Positions 1-9,751 are shown, counted from the stretch's first letter. The stretch is DNA of 64,000 nt from Tuwongella immobilis (GCF_901538355.1 NZ_LR593887.1:5928920-5992919); one strand, 5' to 3'. Numbers and translations are program-made. Notes: generated by a model from the letters alone, not told the origin.

Positions 1-67
1 AGCAAGCTCATGGGTGCAATCCAAGCCACGGATTGGGACGGTGGTGGGAATCTGCCGCTGGCGTTTA

Positions 68-262
68 GCATGTCCTTGTAGGCCACACCACCCGGCTTCT
101 GCGACCTCCAGAAGCCGAGTTCCCTTGATTCGCTCGCTTGAATTTTACGCATTGATGCTGCGGAGATTCGTCGGCTGCCGCTGGTGGGATCCGGTCAACG
201 GATCGAGACAACCGCCGAGCATCCGTTCTGAGTCGTTGGCCGAGGCGGGATGCCAGTCTGGG
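68..262 (+). repeat. Direct repeat copy 1 containing a HINT fragment
   Basis: This ~195 bp stretch recurs almost unchanged at 2293-2486. Both copies contain the HINT-like coding piece IETTAEHPF followed by a TGA where intact relatives at 8100 and 10300 have TGG (Trp). The two copies flank a 2 kb block holding two decayed toxin tips and two small ORFs, so they look like the ends of an exchangeable or duplicated cassette. The shared TGA shows that the copies derive from an already broken ancestor. Confidence 0.8.
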
Positions 263-869
263 AATTGTCGATCGCGGATTTGCGAACGACAATCACTGGA
301 GAAACGGTTCGGTCGAGGGCGTTGCGGAGTGTGCGTTCCTTGAGCAGATTGGGCCTAACTTGTACATCTTGAGGGGGCAAACCTCGAAGGAAGCATTTGC
401 GAACGGGACGGAAGCGGAGGTGCGAGCGTTCGCCGCCAAGGATGGTCATGGCATCAGGCCGAAGTTTCTCGCTCCTGACGAATTTGAAGCTGCTTCCCGC
501 CATAACTTTGGCGGGAGGAGTACCGGCGAAATCGACATTCCGAAGGGGCCAACGGAAATCGATGGCCTTGACGATCAATGGGTAACGCAGGACAAACGCA
601 TCACCTCGCCTGAAGGCGGTGCGAAGTTCTCCGAGAAGTTTGTTACCCAGTTTGAACCGACTCTGGCCGATGCCAAGGAACATGGTCGGCAGATTCGCAA
701 TGGGATCACTGACTTGGTTCCATAGGAATGGATCACAGGCTTGCTGGCGAAAGCCAAAGAAGCCAGTGCTGCTGTCGGCAAGAATCCGATCACGGAGATC
801 ACGTTTGCCGTCATGTCCCCTTCCTTTGGTCATGTGATCCGGGTGTTCACTCGGCCTGTTCCCCCCTGA
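148..869 (+). pseudogene. Decayed HINT-polymorphic toxin C-terminus (cassette 1)
   Basis: A remnant of a polymorphic-toxin C-terminus. The first part reads as a HINT (intein-like pretoxin) fragment, with IETTAEHPF, a TGA at 229-231 in place of the conserved Trp, then MPVWELSI and ITGETV. A one-base loss near 308 relative to the intact copy at 8190 changes frame, and the last third of HINT is missing. The tip that follows starts around NLYILRGQ, runs to a TAG at 723-725, then stays open in the same frame (EWITGLLAKAKEA...) to a TGA at 867-869. The linker YILRGQ...FAAKDGHGI resembles the post-HINT linker at 10540-10640 (FILKSK...FAKTNGHEI). The toxic activity of the tip is not recognisable. An immunity-like ORF starts 30 bp downstream. 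At least three lesions make it non-functional as a single protein. Confidence 0.7.
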
Positions 870-899
870 TGGTTACGAGCTACCGAAGAGAGGTGCGAT

Positions 900-1250
900 A
901 TGGGAGCAGATATTACACATGGAATCGATCTGCGAAAAACGTCAATCGAAACTGATGATAGTGAGATTGTCGAGATCACGCCAGTCCATGGTGGCTATTA
1001 CGGTGCTTCGTACGCCACTGTTCAGGCTGCTGTTGATTATGCAGCTTCGATTGGTGTGGATCCCGAACTTTGGCCAATCTACTATGGCGTTGCTGATTCT
1101 GAGATCGAGATCACTGACATCGATGCACGATGCATGAGTTTGCGGCAGAGCTTGCTCGCCTTGCCCCCAGAGGCATTCGCAGGCAACGCCTTCCTGAAGC
1201 GTGTAATGGAGTGGCTTCACTCCGGAGAGCGATTTCTGATCACCGAGTAA
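900..1250 (+). CDS. Small acidic protein, candidate immunity protein of cassette 1
   Basis: 116 residues starting at ATG 900, preceded by a purine-rich AGAGAGG ribosome-binding site. It is acidic (EITPVHGGYYGAS..., DSEIEITDIDARCM), has no signal peptide or membrane segment, and is of immunity-protein size. It sits 30 bp after the broken toxin tip ending at 869 and before another tip remnant beginning at 1254, the arrangement expected of a toxin-immunity pair. No named family is recognised, so the immunity role is inferred from position only. The frame is intact, unlike the toxin upstream. Confidence 0.65.
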   Translation: MGADITHGIDLRKTSIETDDSEIVEITPVHGGYYGASYATVQAAVDYAASIGVDPELWPIYYGVADSEIEITDIDARCMSLRQSLLALPPEAFAGNAFLKRVMEWLHSGERFLITE

Positions 1251-1253
1251 CAG

Positions 1254-1441
1254 ACTGATCATTTCGCAAAAGATTTCCGTTACAAGGTGCGCACTGACGA
1301 CCATAGGATCGAGGCAGTCCTTGACTGGAACGGGCGCGTTACCTTCGTAACCACGAAGAGATCGGTCTTGCAAACCCAGGCAATATCTTTGATTCTACCG
1401 GGAAGAAGGGAATAGGATCTCCGCCAATACCTCCAGGTTGA
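1254..1441 (+). pseudogene. Frameshifted toxin-tip remnant
   Basis: Right after the stop of the 116-residue ORF a peptide-like frame reads TDHFAKDFRYKVRTDD, then LDWNGRVTFVTTKR. A one-base shift near 1356 leads into IGLANPGNIFDSTGKKG and IPPG, ending at TGA 1439-1441. The two halves look like the end of a polymorphic-toxin tip broken by a frameshift. It has no start, and it lies just upstream of the next small ORF, repeating the tip-then-immunity pattern. Family unknown. Confidence 0.5.
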
Positions 1442-1482
1442 TGCTTGATCGGAAGACCGTTCGCACGAAGGAGGTGTGTTCG

Positions 1483-2289
1483 ATGGAGTCTTGTTTTCTG
1501 TGTCGGCAGCCGGTTATGGGGCTGAAAGGGCAGGATGATTTCTTGGACTCAGCGATTCTAGATCCGGGGGATGAACCTCATCTCGCTGAAGCCGATGGAG
1601 AATGCCACGGCAAATGCCTAACGATGTCCCCTTGGGGCGAAAAATGGATGCAATATCGGATACGGCGGCAGCAGCGAATGCCGTTCGTGATGCTTCGGCA
1701 TCATGACAGCGGATTGATCTCGCTGCACAATCGCAACAATGGTGATACAACCTTGTTTCGGGCCGATGGAACTCGATGGGTACTTCGTGATCGAGATACA
1801 CACCGAATCATGATCCAGGGGAGCGAAGGATACCAACTTCCCCTGGATCAAGAGTTCAATTGTGTATTCAGAGAAAAAGACGAGTTGCTGGCCGAGATGC
1901 AGTCCGTTCTTCGCGCCAGCGGACGCTATTCACTGATGCATTTTCTTCAAGCCTTGGGGACCGACAACCGCCTCCTGCATCCAGCCACCGTCGCCGATTC
2001 TGAATGGCGATTTGATTCTGACTTCGCTCAATACTGGACTGCTTCCTCTATTTCTGCTCGACTGGTTTCCGCCCTCTTCGTGCCGATGGATGTCTATTTC
2101 GCATGGCTATCTGCAAGAAAACAGAGCCACCGCGATAGATTGGGTCTGATGCAGAGTGGCCAGTACATTTCAGTTCCTCACATCGGATCGGTATCTGCTG
2201 CAGTCACGCCAGCATCGCTTGCCCACGCAAGCCTTTCCAGCCAGTCAAGGACGCATTCTGGAAGACTGGTGGAAAGGATGTGCCCGTGA
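1483..2289 (+). CDS. Zn-ribbon-like protein, candidate immunity protein
   Basis: 268 residues from ATG 1483, chosen over an upstream ATG at 1438 because a perfect AAGGAGG lies 8 bp before it (1468-1474). The N-terminus has CFLC near residue 4 and a second CHGKC near residue 44, suggesting a small metal-binding knuckle. The middle contains soluble alpha/beta-like sequence (RHHDSGLISLHNRNNGD, LFRADGTRWVLRD). The last 30 residues are Ser/Ala-rich and end just before the second HINT repeat, so this tail may have been joined on by recombination. It follows a broken toxin tip. Family not recognised; the immunity role is inferred from context. Confidence 0.65.
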   Translation: MESCFLCRQPVMGLKGQDDFLDSAILDPGDEPHLAEADGECHGKCLTMSPWGEKWMQYRIRRQQRMPFVMLRHHDSGLISLHNRNNGDTTLFRADGTRWVLRDRDTHRIMIQGSEGYQLPLDQEFNCVFREKDELLAEMQSVLRASGRYSLMHFLQALGTDNRLLHPATVADSEWRFDSDFAQYWTASSISARLVSALFVPMDVYFAWLSARKQSHRDRLGLMQSGQYISVPHIGSVSAAVTPASLAHASLSSQSRTHSGRLVERMCP

Positions 2290-2292
2290 CCT

Positions 2293-2486
2293 GCATGTCG
2301 TTGGTGACCATGCCACCCGGCTTCTGCGACCTCCAGAAGCCGAGTTCCCTTGATTCGCTCGCTTGAATTTCTGCGCATTGATGCTGCGGAGATTCGTCGG
2401 CTGACGCTGGTGGGGTCCGGTCAACGGATCGAGACAACCGCCGAGCATCCGTTCTGAGTCGTTGGCCGAGGCGGGATGCCAGTCTG
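2293..2486 (+). pseudogene. HINT fragment, direct repeat copy 2
   Basis: Second copy of the 68-262 repeat, including IETTAEHPF and the same Trp-to-TGA change at 2455-2457. It stops at GATGCCAGTCTGG and is not followed by a toxin tip. Instead the 3' end of the large beta-helix gene lies about 100 bp further on. It may mark a recombination point where the original downstream cassette was replaced or separated. Confidence 0.7.
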
Positions 2487-2537
2487 GATCATCTCCTCGA
2501 ACGCGAACGTCCGGCTCGGGGGCGATCAACGGGAGTC

Positions 2538-2567
2538 GAGAGTGGTCCAACGGCGTGGGCCACTCTC
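2538..2567 (-). terminator. Hairpin after the beta-helix gene
   Basis: The inverted repeat GAGAGTGG / CCACTCTC (stem 8 bp, extendable with one mismatch, loop about 14) lies 20 bp beyond the stop of the minus-strand gene 2588-7447. No strong T-run follows, so it is only a candidate terminator. Confidence 0.4.
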
Positions 2568-2587
2568 TTGCCGTTCGATTCTGCGAA

Positions 2588-5500
2588 TCAACCAACAAAA
2601 ACACCGTTGTTCGATCCGGGAAACGCAGACGTGACCCAGAACAGTGGCGGGTCCGATTGTGTGATGGTTTCGCCGAGATAGCCCGTGACATCTGAGCCTG
2701 CATTCAGGCCACTGCCAACCACTAAATCAGCTAACGAATCCCCATCTAAATCTTTGACGGCAACTCGAATGCCGCCTCGCGAATCGACATTCCCAGCGAA
2801 GAAATTCGCGATTTCAACCGATTGTTGATTTTGCACCAATTCTCGCCCGCTGACGGCGAACACTCGTGGTCCCCCGCCTGGGCCGCCACCCACGATAATC
2901 TCGGCAAAGCCATCCCCATCGAGATCGCCGCCGGTTACGAAAACGCCGTTTCGTAAGGTCGGTTCGAAAACGAAAAAGTCGCTGAATGGCTTGGTCGGGG
3001 TTTGGCCAGGGCGGAGTGAGGCACCATCGAACCCCGCAAGTCGAGGACCGCCGCCGAATCCAGCCGCGACCAAGAGATCGGCGATGCCATCCCCAGTTAC
3101 ATCTGCGACGCTGACACGGACACCACCTCGGAAATCAGGGTCTTCGATACCGAAGAAATCCGCGAGTTGCGTGAAATCCCCACCCCGGAAAACGCGCACC
3201 CGTGGCCCGCCACCTTCATCGGGCGAAATCACCAAGTCCGATCGACCATCGCCATCGAAATCCCCTGCCGCAACGTAAACACCTCCATTAAACGATTCAA
3301 ATGGCAGAATCTCGAACAACTCGCTGCCATCGACACCGTTGAGGATTTTGACCAGCGCGGTTCCACCGGGCCCGGTTCCCACCACGAAATCGCTGATTCC
3401 ATCCGCGTTGAAATCTCCCACTGCCGTGCGGACACCGCCGGTCAATCCAGGGAACGGATCGCGGATTTGCAGAAGCTGACCGTCTGGCCCATAAATTTTG
3501 ACTTGGCTTGGGTCACCGAAACCGGAGCCAACCGCAAATTCAGGAAAACCAACGAGTTGCGTTGGCCGACCGTTTGGTCCAACCGGCGGAAGAGGAGGAA
3601 CGATCGGTGCATACGTGACGGCCGCCGATGACGCCGGTTGCGAGCGATTCCCACTCGGATCGATTGCCGCTTCATCGCGAAGCGATAGCGTCACGGTGCC
3701 CGCTCCAGTCAATCCGCTCACTTCGACGGAATAAGCCGCTCCAGAACCACGCACGATGAACGTCGGCGTTCCTGGAGCAGTTCCACTCACGGATAGATCG
3801 GATTCGTCCAAGCCAAAAACGCCCTCGCTGAACACGATGGTGAAGATAATCGGCTGAGTTGTCGTTGTGTTGAGTGGTGCGTTTGAAGTGATTGTCGCCG
3901 TCGGTCGAACGAAATCATACGTGACACGATTGTCGACGCTGGTCGACCCGAAATTCGGATTGCCTGCCGCATTAACCGCAGCGTTCTCCCGAATCGAAAC
4001 TTGGACATTTCCTTGTCCAGTCAATCCGCTGATGGAGACCTCGTAGGTCGATCCTGATCCAGTAACGACGGTCGTTGGGGTTCTGCCATTGCTATCGATG
4101 ACGACCACATCCGCCTTGTCGAATCCGGTGACGTTTTCGCTAAAGACGACCGTAAATCGAATTGGCAGAGCGTTGGTCGGATCGAGTTGATTGGTTGCTT
4201 GCTCGATTGTGACGGTCGGCCGGACCACATCCGCTTGTCGGCTGAATTGCGACGCCGCAATCGACGGTTGCGGGAAGGAATCGTTCGCGGCTCCGGCTGG
4301 AATATCGACGGTCACCAAGCCGGAAACAATCGGCGCCAGGAGAAACGTGTATTCCGTTGAACTGACGGCCACGAAGTTCCTGACATTCCCATTCACGATG
4401 ACAAGATCTGTCGCATCAAAATCGGTGACTGCTTCTGAGAATCGAACGGTGACTGGGAACGGCCCAAAGACAGTTGCAGCTGCATTGGAGCTAATCGTGG
4501 GCGTCGGGGCGACGTCTGTCGTGAGAGTCGCCGCGGACGAAAATTCCGAAGTTCCAGCGGACCCCGTGGCGGTTGCCGAGATTCGATTGCCAATCACTCG
4601 GGCTGCTGGATCAGTGGTCAGGAAACTATAGGTCGCAAATCCGGCGCTATCGGTAATCACATCGACAAAGCCAACATAGGTCTGCCCCAGGGGAGCATTC
4701 GTCGCCGTGGCGAAAAACTCCAAGCGGTAGACGGAGTTCGGCACGCTGGTGAGAGTTCCGGTGATTTTGGTTGAGACCGATGAACGGGTTGCACTCGTGA
4801 TGACTGGGAAATTTTGCCCGTTATTGGGAAATGCACGCGGATTCACTCCATTCAGCGTCGCGCCATCATTGGCCAAGTCGATCCCGAGGCCGGTATTGCC
4901 ATAGATCGAGTTACCAAGAATCGAATTCGCGATTGTGCCGGTATCCGCCGAATTCCTTCCAACAACGACCCCCTTGGAATTGTAGGCAATGACGTTTCCC
5001 GCTCCCGCTGCGGTGCCGCCAATCGTATTGGAAGTGGTGCTGCGCAGCGAGATCCCAACCCCGCCATTTCCGAGTGGCGTCACTCCGTCCGGTGCTACCC
5101 CGATGAAATTTCCCTGAATACTCGTTGACGTGGCGCTGAGATCAAGGAAAATCCCTTCGGCCACGTTGCCCGAAATCACATTCCGCTCGGCACTGGTGAG
5201 GCCACCAACAATCGTCCCCGTCGATGCCGAGAAGATCGTAATGGCTGCTTCGACGTTGCCTAACCCCGACATGCCTGCCGCGTTCGTACCGATCAAATTC
5301 CCTGCGATGCGATTATGATTGGAATTTTCGATCCACATCCCCGAACGCAAATTACCAGCGACGATATTCCCGATCGAGCCTGCGCCATTCACACCGATGA
5401 TATTGTTATGCGAGCCGGGGGTGAGAATGACTCCATCCCGGCCATTCCCCAGTTTTGCGTTGCCAGCAAGGTTCAACCCAATGACGTTGCCTGCAACCAG

Positions 5501-7447
5501 GTTCCCCGTGACCGTTCCGCTCATATTGCCAAAAAGGATGCCTGCCAAGCCATTCCCGGAGACGAGATTTCCTTCGCTCAGTGTTGAGCCGCCAATGATA
5601 TTCTTGGTCGCGCCTTCCCGAAAATAGATTCCATGCGCTAAGTTCCCAATGGCTGCGGTGCCACTTGCATTGACTCCGATTCGATTGCTGCGAATGATAT
5701 TTTCGCTGGCGAAAGAGACATTGATCCCATGCCCATCGCCGGAAGAACCATTTCCGCTAATCAGGTTGCCTTTGCCGACATCGCCAATTCGGTTCCCCGA
5801 TGCGCCGGAAAGAATGAGGATCCCGTTGGATCGATTTCCAAGGTTGGAATTTCCGTCAAGCGTTGTCCCCAGGTAATTCCCATAAATTCCGTTATTACTG
5901 GTTTCTGCACCAGTGATCGTGATCCCGCTACCTTGGTTTCCAGAAATTAAATTTCCGGCTCCAGCGATGCCACCTGTCCCACCAATGGTGTTATTACTGG
6001 CCCCGTCCTCAATGATGATGCCGTTTGCAGTCCCAGGGAGTGCGCCGGTCCCCATCGCGTTCGTGCCGATCCGATTCCCGGCGACCAGATTATCAGTCGT
6101 CCCGGCATTTGTGAGTTGGATATTACTGCTCGGGTGTGCCGAAATCACATTGCGATTTACAACGGAGTCACCAATCGTATTTGAGGATGCCGCCAATTCG
6201 ACACGCACCCCCGCTCCGGTACCACTGGTTCCATTTGGGCGAGCGGCCAAGCCAGTCCGATCCGTTCCGATCAGATTCCCGAAGAGTTGATTGCCTGTCG
6301 TGCCCATGCCGGTGATCAAAACACCATGAGAGCGATTCCCGGAGATGAGATTCCCCGCGAAAGCATCCGTGCCCAACAGCCCGATGCCCATCCCATATGC
6401 ACCGCCGATGACATTATTGACGGCTCCGTCTGCAATTCGGACCCCACTCACCGAATTGGAAATACCATTGAATCCGCCGACTTGCATTCCGATGTAGTTA
6501 CCGGCAATGAGGTTGGCCGAAGATCCAATAATCTCCACACCTTGATTCAGATTCCCCGAAATTAAATTGCCTGCCCCGGCGACGATTCCACCAATTTTAT
6601 TCCCCGTGGAATTCGCCTTGATCAGAACTCCCGAGAAGAAATTGCCGACGGCAGTGGTGCCAAATGAGTCTGTGCCGATGTAATTCCCGAGCACCTCATT
6701 GTTGTCAGCCGACTCGAAGAGAACCCCCGCAGCCCAGTTCCCCGAGAGGATATTTCGATGGCTCGGGATGGTGCCGCCGATGGTGTTCGTCGAGCCATTG
6801 ACAATGCGAATGCCGTTGGCGTTTCCAAAAAAGGATTCATTGCTCGCGGTCGTGCCGATGAAATTCCCGAAAATGTGGTTGTCAGTCGCTGCGGAGCCGT
6901 TCAGGTAAATGCCGGATCCATGAAATCGATTGATGATCAGCCCGGCCACCGTACTGCCTGCGCTGGTGATTTCCAGACCATTGGCTCCGACACCAGCGTT
7001 CTGCCCATTGAGTTCGATTCGGATCACCGCATTATTGCCAACCGCCAATGAATTCGGACTGGTCCCCGATTGACTATAGCCATCGATCGTGACCGCATCC
7101 GTAATTGCCGGAAGCGCGCTCAGCAGTTCGATTGAGAGAAGGCCAACCCCATCGATGTTGAATTGAATGGTATCGTTGCCATAAATTCCGCTCGCCACGA
7201 CATCTGCGTTGAGATCGCTATTCGCGTTCGCCGAGAGAATCGCCTCCCGCAATGTGACCATCCCGTCCACGTCGGTGTTGTCAGCCAGGGAAGTCACCGT
7301 AATCACGGCAGGGACAACTCGATCGTCGAGTTCCTGGAGACGCATTCGAATCGATGGAGTTCGGATGGGATGCTGGAAGATCTTCGCGATGCACGTTCGC
7401 ATGGCAAGAATTGCTGAGGACATTTTCCAGCCATGTTTCGAGGCCAT
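2588..7447 (-). CDS. Giant exported beta-helix / Ig-like / FG-GAP repeat protein
   Basis: 1619 residues from ATG 7447. A TTG four codons upstream is rejected because it overlaps the GGAG ribosome-binding site. A basic N-terminal stretch with a weakly hydrophobic segment is followed by LQELDDRVVPA (residues ~37-47), the planctomycete export-type motif, then a CSLREA-like segment (VTLREAILSAN, ~60-75). Residues ~80-865 are dozens of parallel beta-helix turns of the form NLISGN / GNYIGT / NTIGG. Residues ~980-1275 are Ig-like repeats (TVVFSENVTGFDKADVVV, VRFSEAV). From ~1295 come FG-GAP/integrin-like repeats (GDFNADGISDFVVGTG, GDFDGDGRSDLV) with Ca-binding DxDxDG loops, ending NNGVFVG. The protein is probably a surface or secreted adhesin, or a carbohydrate-binding protein; substrate unknown. 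It lies on the opposite strand to, and in the middle of, the toxin cassettes. Confidence 0.92.
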   Translation of the reverse strand: MASKHGWKMSSAILAMRTCIAKIFQHPIRTPSIRMRLQELDDRVVPAVITVTSLADNTDVDGMVTLREAILSANANSDLNADVVASGIYGNDTIQFNIDGVGLLSIELLSALPAITDAVTIDGYSQSGTSPNSLAVGNNAVIRIELNGQNAGVGANGLEITSAGSTVAGLIINRFHGSGIYLNGSAATDNHIFGNFIGTTASNESFFGNANGIRIVNGSTNTIGGTIPSHRNILSGNWAAGVLFESADNNEVLGNYIGTDSFGTTAVGNFFSGVLIKANSTGNKIGGIVAGAGNLISGNLNQGVEIIGSSANLIAGNYIGMQVGGFNGISNSVSGVRIADGAVNNVIGGAYGMGIGLLGTDAFAGNLISGNRSHGVLITGMGTTGNQLFGNLIGTDRTGLAARPNGTSGTGAGVRVELAASSNTIGDSVVNRNVISAHPSSNIQLTNAGTTDNLVAGNRIGTNAMGTGALPGTANGIIIEDGASNNTIGGTGGIAGAGNLISGNQGSGITITGAETSNNGIYGNYLGTTLDGNSNLGNRSNGILILSGASGNRIGDVGKGNLISGNGSSGDGHGINVSFASENIIRSNRIGVNASGTAAIGNLAHGIYFREGATKNIIGGSTLSEGNLVSGNGLAGILFGNMSGTVTGNLVAGNVIGLNLAGNAKLGNGRDGVILTPGSHNNIIGVNGAGSIGNIVAGNLRSGMWIENSNHNRIAGNLIGTNAAGMSGLGNVEAAITIFSASTGTIVGGLTSAERNVISGNVAEGIFLDLSATSTSIQGNFIGVAPDGVTPLGNGGVGISLRSTTSNTIGGTAAGAGNVIAYNSKGVVVGRNSADTGTIANSILGNSIYGNTGLGIDLANDGATLNGVNPRAFPNNGQNFPVITSATRSSVSTKITGTLTSVPNSVYRLEFFATATNAPLGQTYVGFVDVITDSAGFATYSFLTTDPAARVIGNRISATATGSAGTSEFSSAATLTTDVAPTPTISSNAAATVFGPFPVTVRFSEAVTDFDATDLVIVNGNVRNFVAVSSTEYTFLLAPIVSGLVTVDIPAGAANDSFPQPSIAASQFSRQADVVRPTVTIEQATNQLDPTNALPIRFTVVFSENVTGFDKADVVVIDSNGRTPTTVVTGSGSTYEVSISGLTGQGNVQVSIRENAAVNAAGNPNFGSTSVDNRVTYDFVRPTATITSNAPLNTTTTQPIIFTIVFSEGVFGLDESDLSVSGTAPGTPTFIVRGSGAAYSVEVSGLTGAGTVTLSLRDEAAIDPSGNRSQPASSAAVTYAPIVPPLPPVGPNGRPTQLVGFPEFAVGSGFGDPSQVKIYGPDGQLLQIRDPFPGLTGGVRTAVGDFNADGISDFVVGTGPGGTALVKILNGVDGSELFEILPFESFNGGVYVAAGDFDGDGRSDLVISPDEGGGPRVRVFRGGDFTQLADFFGIEDPDFRGGVRVSVADVTGDGIADLLVAAGFGGGPRLAGFDGASLRPGQTPTKPFSDFFVFEPTLRNGVFVTGGDLDGDGFAEIIVGGGPGGGPRVFAVSGRELVQNQQSVEIANFFAGNVDSRGGIRVAVKDLDGDSLADLVVGSGLNAGSDVTGYLGETITQSDPPLFWVTSAFPGSNNGVFVG

Positions 7448-7535
7448 ATTCAACTCCAACGAATGATCCGGTAGGAATGAAGCGTGGTTGGATCTGCGAA
7501 TTTGATCAGGAACGATTCATCACAAACAGATTAAA

Positions 7536-7564
7536 ATTATAGCAAACGAATCACCCTGTGGCAA
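7536..7564 (-). promoter_or_regulatory. Sigma-70-like promoter of the beta-helix gene
   Basis: On the minus strand, TTGCCA (5 of 6 matches to the -35 consensus) is separated by exactly 17 bp from a perfect TATAAT. They lie about 90 bp upstream of the ATG at 7447. The region is AT-rich against its surroundings. This is the clearest housekeeping-type promoter seen in the window. Confidence 0.7.
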
Positions 7565-7822
7565 CCAATCTTACCCAAAATTCGTACTTTCACAACAATT
7601 CACAACCACTCCCGATCAATCCCACCGGTAAGGAACGGTCCATCCGAAAAACGGACAACCGACGGCCGTACCATCCTGAGATAATCCGGATTCGTGGGAG
7701 TCAACCGTCTGCCCGCTACCAGCGTGATCCAGTTCTTGAATTCCCCGGATGAACCATCGCACTCGCTCATTCCAGCCCAGCACCCTGGACTTCCCCAATG
7801 AGAAATTGACGAGGCATCATGA
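7565..7822. other. Intergenic, no gene recognised
   Basis: Between the promoter at 7536-7564 and the start of the HINT cassette no gene, repeat or RNA is recognised. Short frames here lack ribosome-binding sites and family features. Confidence 0.5.
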
Positions 7823-8797
7823 GCATTCTGCCGCCTCGAATTCCGCTGGCATCCAGTCGCCCAGCGTGTAGCGGGAAGCGGCGGCGAGTGGTCGACGGGA
7901 TACTTTGTGGCACGAACACCGCTGCTCATGGGCGACGGCACCAGCAAACCGATCAAGCAGTTCGTCCCAGAAAATGCGATTCTCCACCGAGACGAAACCG
8001 ACCTCAACGACCCTATCACCGTGCAAGTTGTAGAAGCAGTATTCGAACGCTCGGCCATCCTCTTCGAACTTCGCGTGGCTGGTCAACTGATTGAGACCAC
8101 CGCCGAGCATCCGTTCTGGGTCGTTGACCGTGGTTGGACGCCGGTCTGGGAATTGTCGATCGGCGATTCGCTGACGACAATCACTGGAGAAACGGTATCC
8201 GTCGAGGGCGTTCATGAAACCGATCGGCGGCAAACGGTCTATAATCTGAGGGTCAGCGACTACCACACCGACGCAGTCGGCTGCGACGACTGGGGCGTCA
8301 GCGTCTGGGCGCATAACAGATATCTTGTAGAAGGATTACCGGATGGATCATTTGTAATTCGAGACAGCATGACTAAACAATTATTGGAATCTGTTCCTGG
8401 AGAACCAATACGTTTTACCCGAAAAGAAGCTTGGCAGACTGCTAAACAGATGGATGAGACTCTCAGAAGGACATCACGAGAGTTTATCGAATCGAATCCG
8501 ACTTCTGTGAAAAGACCAAAGGTAGTTGACAATTCGTTATCTAGAATTATGGATGACATTTACAAAGCTGAAAAGTCACCTGATCGTATCGGAACCGGGT
8601 CAACAGCAGATGGATTGAGGTTTGAAAAAATGACTGGGTTTGATTTTAATGATAAGATTCATGGTCAAGCGGCGAGTGAGAGAGCGAATCGCTTGAGAGA
8701 TTGGCTGAAGGATCACCCGCACGCTTTACCAGATGATATCGATGCAGCTCGACGCGTTGTTGCTGATTTAGAAGACGCAATCGCATTAGGAAGCTAG
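7823..8797 (+). pseudogene. Startless HINT domain plus toxin tip (cassette 2)
   Basis: An open frame from 7823 with no ATG and no ribosome-binding site. The only in-frame GTG (7907) is already inside HINT. HINT runs from STGYFVARTPLLMGDG through TTAEHPFWVVDRG, WELSIGDSLTTITGETV and YNLRVSDYHT to VSVWAHN (~8316). The expected catalytic Cys of the FVAGTP motif is Tyr here (GYFVARTP), so normal N-terminal intein chemistry looks lost. The tip (~160 residues) is AT-rich and contains SPDRIGTGSTADGLRFEKMTG and KIHGQAASERANRL, a pattern I associate with nuclease-type tips of polymorphic toxins. That assignment is tentative. The tip frame is intact and is followed 4 bp later by an immunity-like gene. 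It could be a silent donor cassette. Confidence 0.7.
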
Positions 8798-8801
8798 AGT
8801 T

Positions 8802-9254
8802 ATGATAGATACCGAGAACAGCGACAAACAAGATTACAGTGCGGATTCTTTTATCATTCGACTACGTCATACTTATAGCATTATCGACAAATTAGCAAAT
8901 GAAATGGTTCGTAACAAGGGGAAAATTTACAACTACGGATTGATGCATGCATTGTGCAGGCAGCTTACGCAATACGATGAACCACATCGAATCTACATTA
9001 TCGAATATTTAGATAGCCACATAGACCTGTTTGGAGACGACCAAATAACAAATATGATATGTGTAGGATTCGTTGAATCTATCCAAGACGATCAGCAGTT
9101 AGAAAAACTAATTCATGGCACTTCTGTTCAAAAAAACAGAAAAATCGTTTGCCAGTTTTTCATAACTCACTACATTCCAACCTCCTATGATATACCAATG
9201 GAATTATTGAGATTATACACTGGCAAGCAAACCATGCCTGGGATGCCAAATTAA
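8802..9254 (+). CDS. Candidate immunity protein of cassette 2
   Basis: 150 residues, ATG 4 bp after the toxin stop, with AGGAAG overlapping the toxin end as ribosome-binding site, so the pair looks translationally linked. It is soluble and largely helical by composition (FIIRLRHTYSIIDKLANEM, YGLMHALCRQLTQYDE, IIEYLDSHIDLFGDD), without signal or membrane segment. It shares the high AT content of the preceding tip and differs from the GC-rich HINT, suggesting tip and immunity gene moved together. The overall pattern recalls helical immunity-like DUF families, but I cannot name one with certainty. Confidence 0.7.
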   Translation: MIDTENSDKQDYSADSFIIRLRHTYSIIDKLANEMVRNKGKIYNYGLMHALCRQLTQYDEPHRIYIIEYLDSHIDLFGDDQITNMICVGFVESIQDDQQLEKLIHGTSVQKNRKIVCQFFITHYIPTSYDIPMELLRLYTGKQTMPGMPN

Positions 9255-9323
9255 GGTTGGTTGAAAGACGAAGAATTAGCAATGGGGATGGGGTTACGTT
9301 CCCACAAGAATGAGCCAGCGATC

Positions 9324-9421
9324 CTACTGGACCGACAACGTCGAATCACGGGGTATACCGAAGTAAATTTCAGGCTGTAACAGAAGAGCAGCCCTGCAAA
9401 TCGACATCGTTGATCCAGTAG
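9324..9421. repeat. 98 bp inverted-repeat element, copy 1
   Basis: One of four 98 bp copies (others at 46892, 49255, 50045). The ends are imperfect inverted repeats: CTACTGGACCGAC at the left and, reading inward from the right, CTACTGGATCAACGATGTCG. The centre carries a conserved ATTTTCAGGC-like core. The size, inverted ends and dispersed copies suggest a MITE or REP-like element. Here it separates two immunity-like genes. Confidence 0.75.
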
Positions 9422-9442
9422 TTCCTGATAAGCGAGGCAAAT

Positions 9443-9751
9443 ATGAGTGCTGAGCCACAATCCATCTCGATCAACCTGGGATGGTCTACTCATGGCGGAT
9501 GGCTTCTCGGCAGATTTCTTGGTCATAAATTAGACCGAAGGGCTTCCGCTGATCGCCTCTTCTGGGTGATGATCGACGATGTGATTAGTTGTCGCATCCA
9601 ATCGGACACACTCTCAACCGAGCAGATGCCGCTGAGCAAACTACCAGTGGAGTTTCATACAGAAGTAAAGAGACTGATCGGTCGAAGTCTTGAATTGGCT
9701 CGATGGTGTGTAGAGTGTGAGACGCTCCAATACATCACCCCTCCTGAGTAG
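9443..9751 (+). CDS. Orphan immunity-like small protein
   Basis: 102 residues from ATG 9443 with GAGG 7-10 bp upstream. Soluble, with WSTHGGWLLGRFLGHKLD near the start and a Cys pair in WCVECETL near the C-terminus. No toxin tip precedes it; the 98 bp element lies directly upstream, so it may be an immunity gene separated from its toxin. Family not recognised. Confidence 0.55.
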   Translation: MSAEPQSISINLGWSTHGGWLLGRFLGHKLDRRASADRLFWVMIDDVISCRIQSDTLSTEQMPLSKLPVEFHTEVKRLIGRSLELARWCVECETLQYITPPE

